Shown in pieces: positions 7,173 through 14,408 of a DNA stretch of 45,056 nt (position 1 is its first letter; every line of letters starts with the position of its first letter). Where the stretch lies: assembly GCA_030057915.1 (NCBI GenBank), contig JASGUC010000026.1, positions 1-45,056 of the forward strand, given 5' to 3'. Made by a program: the position numbers and the translations under genes. This stretch comes from Pseudomonadota bacterium. Lineage in GTDB: Bacteria; Desulfobacterota; Syntrophia; Syntrophales; UBA8958. The notes below the pieces were generated by a model. That model ran no database searches. It was not told the DNA's origin and was given only the letters and a program-made list of their open reading frames with translations.

Positions 7173-9133
7173 CCATGTCCTACCGGGAATTCCACAAGTA
7201 TCGAAGCTGGGTGGAGGTCGATCTCGACCATTTCGCCCGGAACTGGAAGGAGATGAAGCGCCTGATCCGGCCGGGCGTCAAGATCCTCCAGGTGGTGAAG
7301 GCGGATGCCTACGGTCACGGGGCCATCGAAATCGCCGAGGCGGCCCTGAAAAACGGGGCCGTCTATCTGGGGGTCGCCAACGCCGACGAAGGGGTGCAGC
7401 TCCGGGTGGGCGGACTCATGGCGCCAATCGTCATCCTCAGCCCCTCGCCGGAAGGAGAAATCGGCGAGATCGTCAAGTACAATCTCACCCCTTCCGTCTC
7501 CGATCTCCATTTCGCCCGGACCCTGCAGGAGAGCTGCGCCCAGGCCCACGTTCGGCTTCCCGTCCACATCGAGGTGGATACGGGGATGGGGCGGGGCGGA
7601 ACGCTTTATTACGAGGCCCGGCGGACGATAAAGGATATCCTCGCCCTTCCGGACCTCATTGTCGAAGGGGTTTTCACCCATTTGGCGGCCAGCGAAACCC
7701 CTGATGACTACAATGAATCCCAGGCGGAGCTGTTCCACCGCCTGCTGGCGCAACTGGCCGAGGAGGGTATCCGCATCCCCATCCGGCACATGTCCAACAG
7801 CGGCGCCATCCTGAACTATCCCCGGTTCAACCTGGACATGGTGCGGCCGGGGCTCATGTCCTATGGGATCTATCCCTCCCCGGAAACGAAGGACAAGGCG
7901 GATCTCCTGCCGGTGATGTCCTTCAAGACGCGCATCGTGCTTCTGAAGGATTTCCCCGAGGGTTACAGCATCGGCTACAACCGCACCTACGTCACGACGA
8001 GACCGACCCGGATCGCCACGATTCCCGTTGGCTACGGCGACGGTTACGGCGTCATCCTCTCCAACCGGGGGGAGGTGCTGATCCGGGGAAAACGGGCGCC
8101 CGTGGTCGGGCGGGTTTCCATGGACATGTGCACCGTGGATGTGAGCGATATCCCCGAGTGCCAGGTTGATGACGAGGTGGTTCTCATGGGGCGCCAGGGG
8201 CATGAGGCGATCTCCGCCAATGAGATCGCCAGGAGGGTGGGAAGCATCAGCTACGAAATCCTTTGTGCGGTTGGCAAACGGGCCCCCCGGCTCTTTCTCC
8301 ACAAGGGAAGGGCGGACAGCGTCCTACCCCGGCTCCGGCGGATCTATGTCCCCGGAGAGGAGCGTTCCATCGGCCGGATCGACAGCATCATACGTCAGTG
8401 TTTTCAGACCCGGGCCCGGAGCGAGGAGCTGGGAAACGCCATTTACTATGAGATGTTCGAGAACCTCTTTGGCAAGGAGGACCGCCAGTTGGAGTTGCGG
8501 GAAGACTTCCGGTATGATATCACCGTGTCCGAATCGGCAAAGAAGGATGACTTAAACGCCGGCCGCCGCGACGACTCCCTGGATGTCACCACCCGGGTGG
8601 CCTACCGGAAGACGCTCAGAGACGACACCTTCCTGATCGGCTGCGCCTTCGACGAAGAGCAGTTGGCGGCGTTTTTCGAGGATCCCCGTTGCGAATACCG
8701 CTGGCTGATGAGCAAGGGAGAGAATCCGGTCATGGAGCGTGATTTCCGGGTTGCCGGGGTTGCCGTGGATGGCGAGGAGGCGCCCATCATCCGCACGGAG
8801 ATGACCTCCCGGGGCTACGAGGTCTGGTGCGGCAGCGACGGCCTGCGGGACAAGCTCAACGCCGAGGTGGAGATCGCCATCGAGATCTTCACGAAAAAAT
8901 CGCGGACGAACAACATCTTCTCCGTCTATATCGTTTATCCGACCCGGGGTCTCGATATTTCCTTCAATTACGAGCGAACGGGGCTTCGTCACGTTCGGGA
9001 GGTGAGTTTCTTCGCCGGCAAGCAGCCGTATCCGGAGGTGATCAGGGAAAAGGACCGATATATACGACTGCGGGTTCCCAGTCACGCCTGGGTCTTCCCA
9101 ATCAGCGGCGTCACCTTCATCTGGGATTCATAA
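7169..9133 (+). CDS. alr: alanine racemase with long unidentified C-terminal extension
   Basis: Residues 1-380 are a standard PLP-dependent alanine racemase, making D-alanine for peptidoglycan. The PLP lysine is K44 in VVKADAYGHG, and the second catalytic base is the Tyr of SIGYNRTY (about residue 270). MDMCTVDV and the C-terminal beta domain are also typical. The protein is 654 residues, whereas racemases usually have about 370. The extra 270 residues after RAPRLFLHKG are soluble, beta-rich towards the end and finish in a VFPISGVTFIWDS motif; I do not recognise the domain. The start at 7169 overlaps the cyclase stop (ATGA); a longer frame from 7139 is rejected because it would overlap further. 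Two ddl-like genes follow, so a cell-wall precursor operon is likely. Confidence 0.9.
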   Translation: MTMSYREFHKYRSWVEVDLDHFARNWKEMKRLIRPGVKILQVVKADAYGHGAIEIAEAALKNGAVYLGVANADEGVQLRVGGLMAPIVILSPSPEGEIGEIVKYNLTPSVSDLHFARTLQESCAQAHVRLPVHIEVDTGMGRGGTLYYEARRTIKDILALPDLIVEGVFTHLAASETPDDYNESQAELFHRLLAQLAEEGIRIPIRHMSNSGAILNYPRFNLDMVRPGLMSYGIYPSPETKDKADLLPVMSFKTRIVLLKDFPEGYSIGYNRTYVTTRPTRIATIPVGYGDGYGVILSNRGEVLIRGKRAPVVGRVSMDMCTVDVSDIPECQVDDEVVLMGRQGHEAISANEIARRVGSISYEILCAVGKRAPRLFLHKGRADSVLPRLRRIYVPGEERSIGRIDSIIRQCFQTRARSEELGNAIYYEMFENLFGKEDRQLELREDFRYDITVSESAKKDDLNAGRRDDSLDVTTRVAYRKTLRDDTFLIGCAFDEEQLAAFFEDPRCEYRWLMSKGENPVMERDFRVAGVAVDGEEAPIIRTEMTSRGYEVWCGSDGLRDKLNAEVEIAIEIFTKKSRTNNIFSVYIVYPTRGLDISFNYERTGLRHVREVSFFAGKQPYPEVIREKDRYIRLRVPSHAWVFPISGVTFIWDS

Positions 9134-9154
9134 TCGAGGAGGTTCCGGCAGCGG

Positions 9155-10210
9155 ATGGAAAAACTGAGAGTGGGAATTATCCTGGGCGGCATGTCCTCGG
9201 AGCGGGAGGTGTCCCTCAACAGCGGCCGGAATGTCCATGACAATCTCGATCCGGAGTTCTTTCAGGGGGTCCCCCTGTTCATGGACGCCTCCGGCGGCAT
9301 CTGGGAGATCCCCTGGCAGCTCGTCTCCCAGAACACGACGGTGGATATCGCCGAGCGGCTGACCGCCGAGGCCCGACGGATTCCCTACGAGGATCTCAAG
9401 GGACGGATCGATTTTGCCTTCATATCCCTCCATGGCAAGTACGGCGATGACGGCTGCATCCAGGGCCTGCTCGAACTCCTCGGGATTCCCTACACGGGGC
9501 CCGGGGTTCTGGCCTCCGCCCTGGGAATGGACAAGCATATCCAGCAGAAGATCCTCGCGGCGGCGGGGATAGGGGTGCCGGCAAGCATGGCGGTGCATGA
9601 CGGGGAATGGCGACGGGCGCCGGAAGCGGTGACGGAAAGGCTCCTCCAGAACTTCGCGCTGCCCTTCTTCATCAAACCGGCCCGGGAGGGATCGAGCGTC
9701 GGCGTGGGCAAGGTCGCGGCGGCGGACGAGATAGCCGGGGCCCTCGAGGAGGCCTTCCGCTGGGACCGGGTCGCCCTGGCGGAGGAATTCCTGACCGGCA
9801 TCGAGTTTTCCGCCATCATCCTGGAACGGGACGGGGAAATCGCGCCCCTGGACCTGACGGAGATCCATCCCCAGAGTGAATTCTATACCTATGACGACAA
9901 GTACATGCCCGGCCGCTGCCGGAAGTTCACCCCGCCAAAAAACATCCCCCCGGAGGCCGCCGACCGGATCAAGCAGGAGGCCCGTCGGGCCTTCGAAGCG
10001 CTGGGGTTTCGTTCCTACGGCCGCATCGACGGCTTTTATCTCCCCGACGGACGGATTCTCATCACCGATCCGAATTCGTCTTCCGGGATGGCCCCCTCCT
10101 CGTTTTTCTTCGAGCAGGCCGCCGCCGCCGGGATGTTGCCGGCCATGATAATCGCCGTGTTGATCGAGAACGCCCGGGCTATCCACCGGGAGAAGAAAGG
10201 GCCGTTGTGA
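9155..10210 (+). CDS. ddl: D-Ala-D-Ala ligase paralogue 1 (divergent)
   Basis: A 351-residue ATP-grasp protein, 21 bases after alr, with GAGGAGG upstream. It has the N-terminal GGMSSEREVSL motif, the ATP-binding IKPAREGSSVGVG loop and RIDGF. It departs from the ligase signatures in two places: HGKYGDDG where family members have G-E-D-G, and ITDPNSSSGM where they have the E-x-N-T-x-P-G motif, so one metal ligand Glu is Asp and the Pro is Ser. It may still join D-alanines, or may use another substrate. A second, more canonical ligase follows after an intervening repeat. Confidence 0.8.
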   Translation: MEKLRVGIILGGMSSEREVSLNSGRNVHDNLDPEFFQGVPLFMDASGGIWEIPWQLVSQNTTVDIAERLTAEARRIPYEDLKGRIDFAFISLHGKYGDDGCIQGLLELLGIPYTGPGVLASALGMDKHIQQKILAAAGIGVPASMAVHDGEWRRAPEAVTERLLQNFALPFFIKPAREGSSVGVGKVAAADEIAGALEEAFRWDRVALAEEFLTGIEFSAIILERDGEIAPLDLTEIHPQSEFYTYDDKYMPGRCRKFTPPKNIPPEAADRIKQEARRAFEALGFRSYGRIDGFYLPDGRILITDPNSSSGMAPSSFFFEQAAAAGMLPAMIIAVLIENARAIHREKKGPL

Positions 10211-10238
10211 GACGGGCCGTTGTGAGACGGGCGGTGGA

Positions 10239-10371
10239 GAGACCTTTGAAAAACGCCGTCTCCGACTCTCTGTCGCCCTGCCCGCGGAGGCTGGAATACG
10301 GTGTTTTCAAGGTGTCCCGGAACGCTTTTCTTTGCCGGGGCGACAGGAGGGGGTGGATTTCCAAGGGTCTC
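10239..10371. repeat. 133-bp GAGACC inverted-repeat element
   Basis: It is bounded by GAGACCTTTGAAAAAC and TTTCCAAGGGTCTC, imperfect inverted repeats, and is exactly 133 bp, like the copies at 3664 and 40106. It lies between the two ligase genes, within what is probably one transcript. A short 14-bp tandem duplication (GAGACGGGCCGTTGT) directly precedes it. Confidence 0.65.
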
Positions 10372-10388
10372 GGGGAGGAGAGGTTTCC

Positions 10389-11477
10389 ATGAGGACGGAG
10401 TCGATTATGACGGAGCAGACGGGAGCGGAAAAACTCAGGGTCGCGGTTATCATGGGGGGGGTCTCCTCGGAAAAGGAGGTATCCCTGGAGAGCGGACGGA
10501 ATATCTTCAGTAAGATGGACCGGAAACGTTTCGCGCCCCTGGCCGTGTTCATGGACTCCCAGGCGCGGCTCTGGGCTATCCCCCTGAAACTCCTCATGAG
10601 GAACAGCACCCGGGACATCGAGGACGACCTGGAAGCCGAGGCGCAACGCCTCCCCTATGAAGCCCTGAAGGAAAAGGCCGATTTGGTCTGCCTGGGGCTC
10701 CATGGCAAATACGGCGAGGATGGCTGCATGCAGGGTCTCCTGGAGCTGCTGGGAATTCCCTATACGGGATCGGGGGTCCTCGGTTCCGCTCTCGGCATGG
10801 ACAAATACGTCTGCCGCCGGGTCCTGGCCATGAACGGCATCGATGTTCCGGCAACCATCCCCGTTTATCGCCGGGTCTGGGACGGTGACGACCGGGAGGA
10901 AATCCTGGCCCGGGTGGAGCGGGAGATCGGCTTCCCCTGCGTGGTCAAACCCACCCGGGAGGGATGCAGCACCGCCGTCAAGAAGGTCGTGTCCGGAGCG
11001 GGGGTGGAGGCGGCGATCCTGTCCGCCCTGGAGTGGGACAACGTGGCCCTGGTGGAGGAGTTTCTCTCGGGAACGGAGGTCACCTGCGGCGTCCTGGACG
11101 ACGATCCCCCCCTGGCCCTTACCCCCTCGGAGACGATCCCGACGGCCGAAATCCTCTCCCTGGAGGACAAGTTCCTCTACGGCCAGGGAGAGAACAAGAC
11201 CCCGGCCCGCTTGCCCGAGGCGCTCCTGAAGAGGATTCAGGATACGGCCCTGGCGGTCTTTGCCGCCCTGGACCTCAAAGGCTACGCCCGCATCGATATG
11301 TTTGTGAGGACCGATGGCCGCGTGGCGGTTCTCGAGCCCAACACCCTCCCGGGGATGACCCCGTCCACGGTATTGTTTCATCAGGCGGCGGTGGCGGGCA
11401 TTACCCAGACCGAACTGATCAGCCGGATCATCGACGCCGCCCTGCGGGCCCACCGTGCCAAAAGGGGCCCGCTGTAG
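10389..11477 (+). CDS. ddl: D-Ala-D-Ala ligase paralogue 2 (near canonical)
   Basis: A 362-residue ATP-grasp ligase expected to make the D-Ala-D-Ala dipeptide of peptidoglycan. It has GGVSSEKEVSLESG at the N-terminus, the full HGKYGEDGCMQG signature, RIDMF and a C-terminal VLEPNTLPGM motif with metal-binding Glu and Asn. The ATP-loop reads KPTREGCSTAV, less standard than GSSVGV. The ATG at 10389 follows a GGGGAGGAGAGG ribosome site; an upstream in-frame start at 10332 lies inside the repeat and is rejected. It is clearly related to the preceding gene along its whole length, so the pair arose by an old duplication. Confidence 0.85.
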   Translation: MRTESIMTEQTGAEKLRVAVIMGGVSSEKEVSLESGRNIFSKMDRKRFAPLAVFMDSQARLWAIPLKLLMRNSTRDIEDDLEAEAQRLPYEALKEKADLVCLGLHGKYGEDGCMQGLLELLGIPYTGSGVLGSALGMDKYVCRRVLAMNGIDVPATIPVYRRVWDGDDREEILARVEREIGFPCVVKPTREGCSTAVKKVVSGAGVEAAILSALEWDNVALVEEFLSGTEVTCGVLDDDPPLALTPSETIPTAEILSLEDKFLYGQGENKTPARLPEALLKRIQDTALAVFAALDLKGYARIDMFVRTDGRVAVLEPNTLPGMTPSTVLFHQAAVAGITQTELISRIIDAALRAHRAKRGPL

Positions 11478-11615
11478 CAGGGCGGGGGAGGCGGTTTTGC
11501 AAAGGCCTCGCAGGGCGCGGAAGCCGATAAATGCCATTTATTCTTGAGTCCATCTTGCCTGGGAGCGGCCTATTTGAAAGGGTGTCGCAATTGACGCGAA
11601 CGGGAGAAATAATGC

Positions 11616-11643
11616 TTGACAAGGTGGGAAAAATGCATAAATT
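11616..11643 (+). promoter_or_regulatory. sigma70-type promoter
   Basis: TTGACA (11616-11621) and TAAATT (11638-11643) are spaced by 16 bases in a stretch richer in A+T than its surroundings. It could drive the HELVH/FmdB gene pair through a 250-base leader, or a transcript confined to the intergenic region. Confidence 0.45.
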
Positions 11644-11783
11644 GCCGCCACAAGCGTGAAGTATTGCCCAGGAAACGAACAAGGGCGCGGGCGGGGCGCC
11701 CGTCGCCGGCAATCGCCGGCCACCGCAGCGAGGGTTTTAACAGTTTGCTTGTAATCTGAAAAATATGGCCGTGAGTTCCCCGG

Positions 11784-11873
11784 TGTCAGCCTGTGGAGAG
11801 GCAAGGCTCTGGCGGTGGGCGCAGCAAGTCCGCCGTGAAACCGGCCTTAAGTGAAGCAGGAAGTCAGCTTTGA
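11784..11873 (+). pseudogene. possible TnpB C-terminal relic with right end
   Basis: The 420-base gap between ddl and the HELVH gene contains a frame ending GRSKSAVKPALSEAGSQL then a stop, preceded by CQPVERQG. The GTGAA-GCAGGAA style tail resembles the variable C-terminal tails and right-end RNA scaffold of IS200/IS605-type TnpB genes. The phrase CAGCTTTGAGT is repeated at 11865 and 11885. No catalytic part remains. The rest of the gap (11478-11783) holds half of a GAGACC-type repeat near 11493-11512 and the promoter at 11616, but no gene. This is a weak, memory-based resemblance. Confidence 0.25.
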
Positions 11874-11899
11874 GTCTGTATAAGCAGCTTTGAGTAGGT

Positions 11900-12442
11900 A
11901 TGACGGAACGGACCATGAGACGGTACTTCAATGCCGCACAGATAACCTTGGCGAATTCGGCGTTTCACCACGCGGAGAGGCTCATCGGCGATTATTTTCG
12001 GATGAGCCTGGAGAAGATCCGAAACCACCGCTATGACGTGCGGACGCTGGCCTATCTCGATACCCATGAGGTGAAAGAGGGGGCCTTCGCCCATCTGTGC
12101 AAGTATCGTTACGGCAAGGACGAAGAGACGGAGAGGGACAGGTTGCACTTCTACCGGATCTGCCTCCAGGACAACCGGATCCTCGACGCCGTGGAGAGGG
12201 CCCACTCTTTCATCAAGCTCGGCCCCCTGCTGCTCTACATCGCCGCCCACGAACTGGTGCACGTGGTGCGGTTTGACAATGGCGAGAGTTCCTTCGAGAT
12301 GTCGCTGGCGGAGAAACGGGAGGAGGAGGAAAAGGTCCACGGGATAACCCGCGAGGCGTTGAAGGCGGCGATGAGGCCGGATCTGAGTCTGGTTTTGGAT
12401 TGCTTCAGCAATCGCTATCAACTGGGAGATATATACGGATAA
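11900..12442 (+). CDS. hypothetical protein with HELVH zinc-protease-like motif
   Basis: A 180-residue soluble protein whose one striking feature is AAHELVHVVRF, an HExxH motif (H117, E118, H121) typical of zinc-dependent metallopeptidases, set in a hydrophobic helix after LGPLLLY. A third zinc ligand cannot be assigned, though later acidic stretches (EKREEEEKVHG) offer candidates. The likely partner is the FmdB-type zinc ribbon gene 23 bases downstream. Start is uncertain: ATG 11900 has a poorly spaced ribosome site and ATG 11915 (MRRYFNAAQ) is equally plausible. It could be a protease or a structural relic of one. Confidence 0.65.
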   Translation: MTERTMRRYFNAAQITLANSAFHHAERLIGDYFRMSLEKIRNHRYDVRTLAYLDTHEVKEGAFAHLCKYRYGKDEETERDRLHFYRICLQDNRILDAVERAHSFIKLGPLLLYIAAHELVHVVRFDNGESSFEMSLAEKREEEEKVHGITREALKAAMRPDLSLVLDCFSNRYQLGDIYG

Positions 12443-12465
12443 AATCGAGATTGGGAGGGTGTTTT

Positions 12466-12744
12466 ATGCCAATTTATGAGTACAAATGCAAGAAATGCGG
12501 CAAGGACTTTGAAATGTTTCAGCGGATCACCGATCCGGCGATCACATCCTGCCGGTTCTGCAAGGGACCGGTGACGAAGCTGATGTCCCTTTCCTCGTTT
12601 CACCTGAAGGGAAGCGGCTGGTATGTGACCGATTACGGAGGAGCGAAGGCGCCCCACAGCGAAGCGAAACGCGAGGCTTCCGCGACGGCCGGGACGGAAA
12701 AGGTGGAATCCGCCGCCTCCGACGACGCCAAGGCTTCCGAATAA
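12466..12744 (+). CDS. FmdB-family zinc ribbon protein
   Basis: A 92-residue protein starting MPIYEYKCKKCGKDFE, with a second CRFCKG pair, that is Cx2C...Cx2C, the zinc ribbon of the FmdB/CxxC_CxxC_SSSS family. The first 60 residues are the family domain, ending in LMSLSSFHLKGSGWYVTD. The tail is low-complexity, Ala/Glu/Ser-rich. Family members are thought to act in regulation or in handling metal cofactors, without a proven reaction. GGGAGG before the ATG supports the start. It is probably co-transcribed with the HELVH protein. Confidence 0.9.
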   Translation: MPIYEYKCKKCGKDFEMFQRITDPAITSCRFCKGPVTKLMSLSSFHLKGSGWYVTDYGGAKAPHSEAKREASATAGTEKVESAASDDAKASE

Positions 12745-12770
12745 CCGGCAGCGCGACAAACAGTCATATC

Positions 12771-12973
12771 GATACCTTTGAAAATCCACGATTTTCCGCC
12801 GCCCCGATATAATCCGGGGTCGGGAATACCCTGAAAGCACCGTATTCCGGCGGCCACCGGGAAGGCGAGGAGGACATAGTCATTTCGACCGAAGGGAGAA
12901 ATCTTCAACAAGCTGCCATGATGAGGATTTCTCGTCACTCGTGCTCCTCGAAACGACATTTTTCAAAGGTCTC
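12771..12973. repeat. composite GAGACC-type repeat
   Basis: The ends GATACCTTTGAAAATC and TTTTTCAAAGGTCTC are inverted repeats about 200 bp apart. The right half holds TCATTTCGACCGAAGGG and CGTGCTCCTCGAAACGAC, which are the reverse complement of blocks in the copy at 38142-38250. It looks like two repeat units joined, and it fills the gap between the FmdB gene and the MFS gene. Confidence 0.6.
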
Positions 12974-12988
12974 ATATCATGAAAAGAT

Positions 12989-13025
12989 AACCGGGGATGA
13001 GCCCATGAGGCCGTCTCCGGTTTTT
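12989..13025 (+). terminator. terminator-like hairpin just before the MFS start
   Basis: AACCGGGGA (12989-12997) pairs with TCTCCGGTT (13014-13022) with one G-U pair and a 16-base loop, followed by TTT (five T in a row from 13021). It ends 11 bases before the MFS start codon. It may end transcription from the FmdB side, or act as an attenuator in the MFS leader. Confidence 0.45.
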
Positions 13026-13035
13026 CGTTTGACCC

Positions 13036-14190
13036 ATGGAGAAATTCCAGAACAAAGCCATGTATTCCTATCTCATGGTGCTCGTTATCTGCGCCAGCGC
13101 CGGGTTGCAGGGGTGGATGGCCTTGTTCACCAATTTCGCCAAGGAGGTCGTGGGCGTAAATGGTTTTCAGATCGGGGCGGCCCAGGCGGTCCGGGAGATT
13201 CCCGGCTTCCTAACCTTTCTGGTGATGTACGCGCTGACGATCATCCCGGAACACCGCCTGTCGGCCTGGTCCGTGGTGTTGCTGGGGATCGGCATCGGGG
13301 CCACCGGCTTTTTCACCACCTTTCCGGGCCTGCTGATGACCACCATGGTGATGTCCATCGGTTTCCATTATTTCGAGACCACGAACAAATCCCTCACGGT
13401 TCAGTATTTCGATCGCCATGACGCGCCCATCGTCTTCGCCCGCCTGCGGGGATACGGCGCCCTGGCCAATATCACCGTCGGGGCGGCGGTCTGGATCCTT
13501 TCCTTCTTCGTTCCCTACCGCGGCAACTTCCTCCTGCTGGGGATCTTTGTGGGCCTGACGGGCGTCTATATGCTCACGAAGAATCCGGTGGAGGGGGAGG
13601 GACAGCGCCGTCAGAACAAGATCGTCCTGCGCCGGAAATACTGGCTGTACTATGCCCTGAACTTCCTGAGCGGCGCCCGCCGGCAGATCTTCATCGTCTT
13701 TGCCATCTTCCTCCTGGTGGAGAAGTACCGCCTCGCCGTCAGCGCCATCGCCGGCATCTATGTCCTCAACTATGTCCTGACCTTCATCACCAACAGGCAT
13801 ATCTCCCGGGCGATCAACGTCTATGGGGAACGGGTCGTCCTGTCCCTGGAAAGCGCCAGCCTCTTCGTCCTGTTTCTGGGTTACGCATTCATCGAGAATG
13901 CCTGGGTGGCCGTGATCCTCTATCTCCTGGACAGCGTTTTCTTCAACTTTTCCATTGGCCTGAACACTTATCTCCAGAAGACGGCCGACCCCGGGGATCT
14001 CTCCCAGAGCACCGCCGTGGGATTCACGATCAACCACATCTCCGCCATCGTGATCCCCCTGATCGGCGGCAGCCTGTGGCTGTTGAACTGGCGACTGCCC
14101 TTTCTTATCGGCGCGGGTCTGACGGTGGTTTCGCTCTATTTCACCCAAAAGATCAGGGTTACGCCGCCGGTTGCCGCCGCAACGGGGTAG
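13036..14190 (+). CDS. MFS transporter
   Basis: A 384-residue integral membrane protein with about eleven or twelve hydrophobic helices and a central cytoplasmic loop (NPVEGEGQRRQNKIVLRRK), the usual 6+6 layout of the major facilitator superfamily. The substrate cannot be told from sequence. Neither ATG 13036 nor 13060 has a good ribosome site, and an in-frame stop at 13030-13032 rules out a longer start. It converges on the DHH/selD operon, so no shared function is implied. Confidence 0.8.
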   Translation: MEKFQNKAMYSYLMVLVICASAGLQGWMALFTNFAKEVVGVNGFQIGAAQAVREIPGFLTFLVMYALTIIPEHRLSAWSVVLLGIGIGATGFFTTFPGLLMTTMVMSIGFHYFETTNKSLTVQYFDRHDAPIVFARLRGYGALANITVGAAVWILSFFVPYRGNFLLLGIFVGLTGVYMLTKNPVEGEGQRRQNKIVLRRKYWLYYALNFLSGARRQIFIVFAIFLLVEKYRLAVSAIAGIYVLNYVLTFITNRHISRAINVYGERVVLSLESASLFVLFLGYAFIENAWVAVILYLLDSVFFNFSIGLNTYLQKTADPGDLSQSTAVGFTINHISAIVIPLIGGSLWLLNWRLPFLIGAGLTVVSLYFTQKIRVTPPVAAATG

Positions 14191-14191
14191 C

Positions 14192-14308
14192 CCGCGGGAA
14201 AAACCCGCGGCGGCCTTTGGAAAACCCGCTTTTCCGGGGTTCGCACGCAACGCAATCGATGGCTTGCGGGAAGCGGCGGCATGGAGGCGCTGGTTTTTCA
14301 AAGGTCTC
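14192..14308. repeat. hairpin plus GAGACC-type repeat between convergent genes
   Basis: CCGCGGG-AAAAA-CCCGCGG (14192-14210) is a perfect 7-bp hairpin just after the MFS stop. It is followed by an element starting GGCCTTTGGAAAAC and ending TTTTTCAAAGGTCTC (14308). The hairpin lacks a T-run, so it may only weakly terminate transcription in either direction. Confidence 0.5.
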
Positions 14309-14408
14309 TCCCAAAGGTTGCGGGAGGGGCCTCATGCCTCGGGGAGCGCCGCAAGGATGGATGATCGGGATTAGCCGCGGAGGGATGACCCCCGGGGCCG
14401 CCGGATGA

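Noticed and set aside
7091-8302. A 403-codon open frame on the minus strand across the racemase gene
   Set aside because: It mirrors the GC-rich codon structure of alr, has no ribosome site and no motif; similar long antisense frames lie across most genes here (for example over the ligases, cimA and the RNase E/G gene).
11616-11899. 6S RNA or another housekeeping RNA
   Set aside because: The region is transcribable and structured, but I could not draw the long closing stem and central bubble of 6S RNA, nor the conserved core of RNase P RNA.
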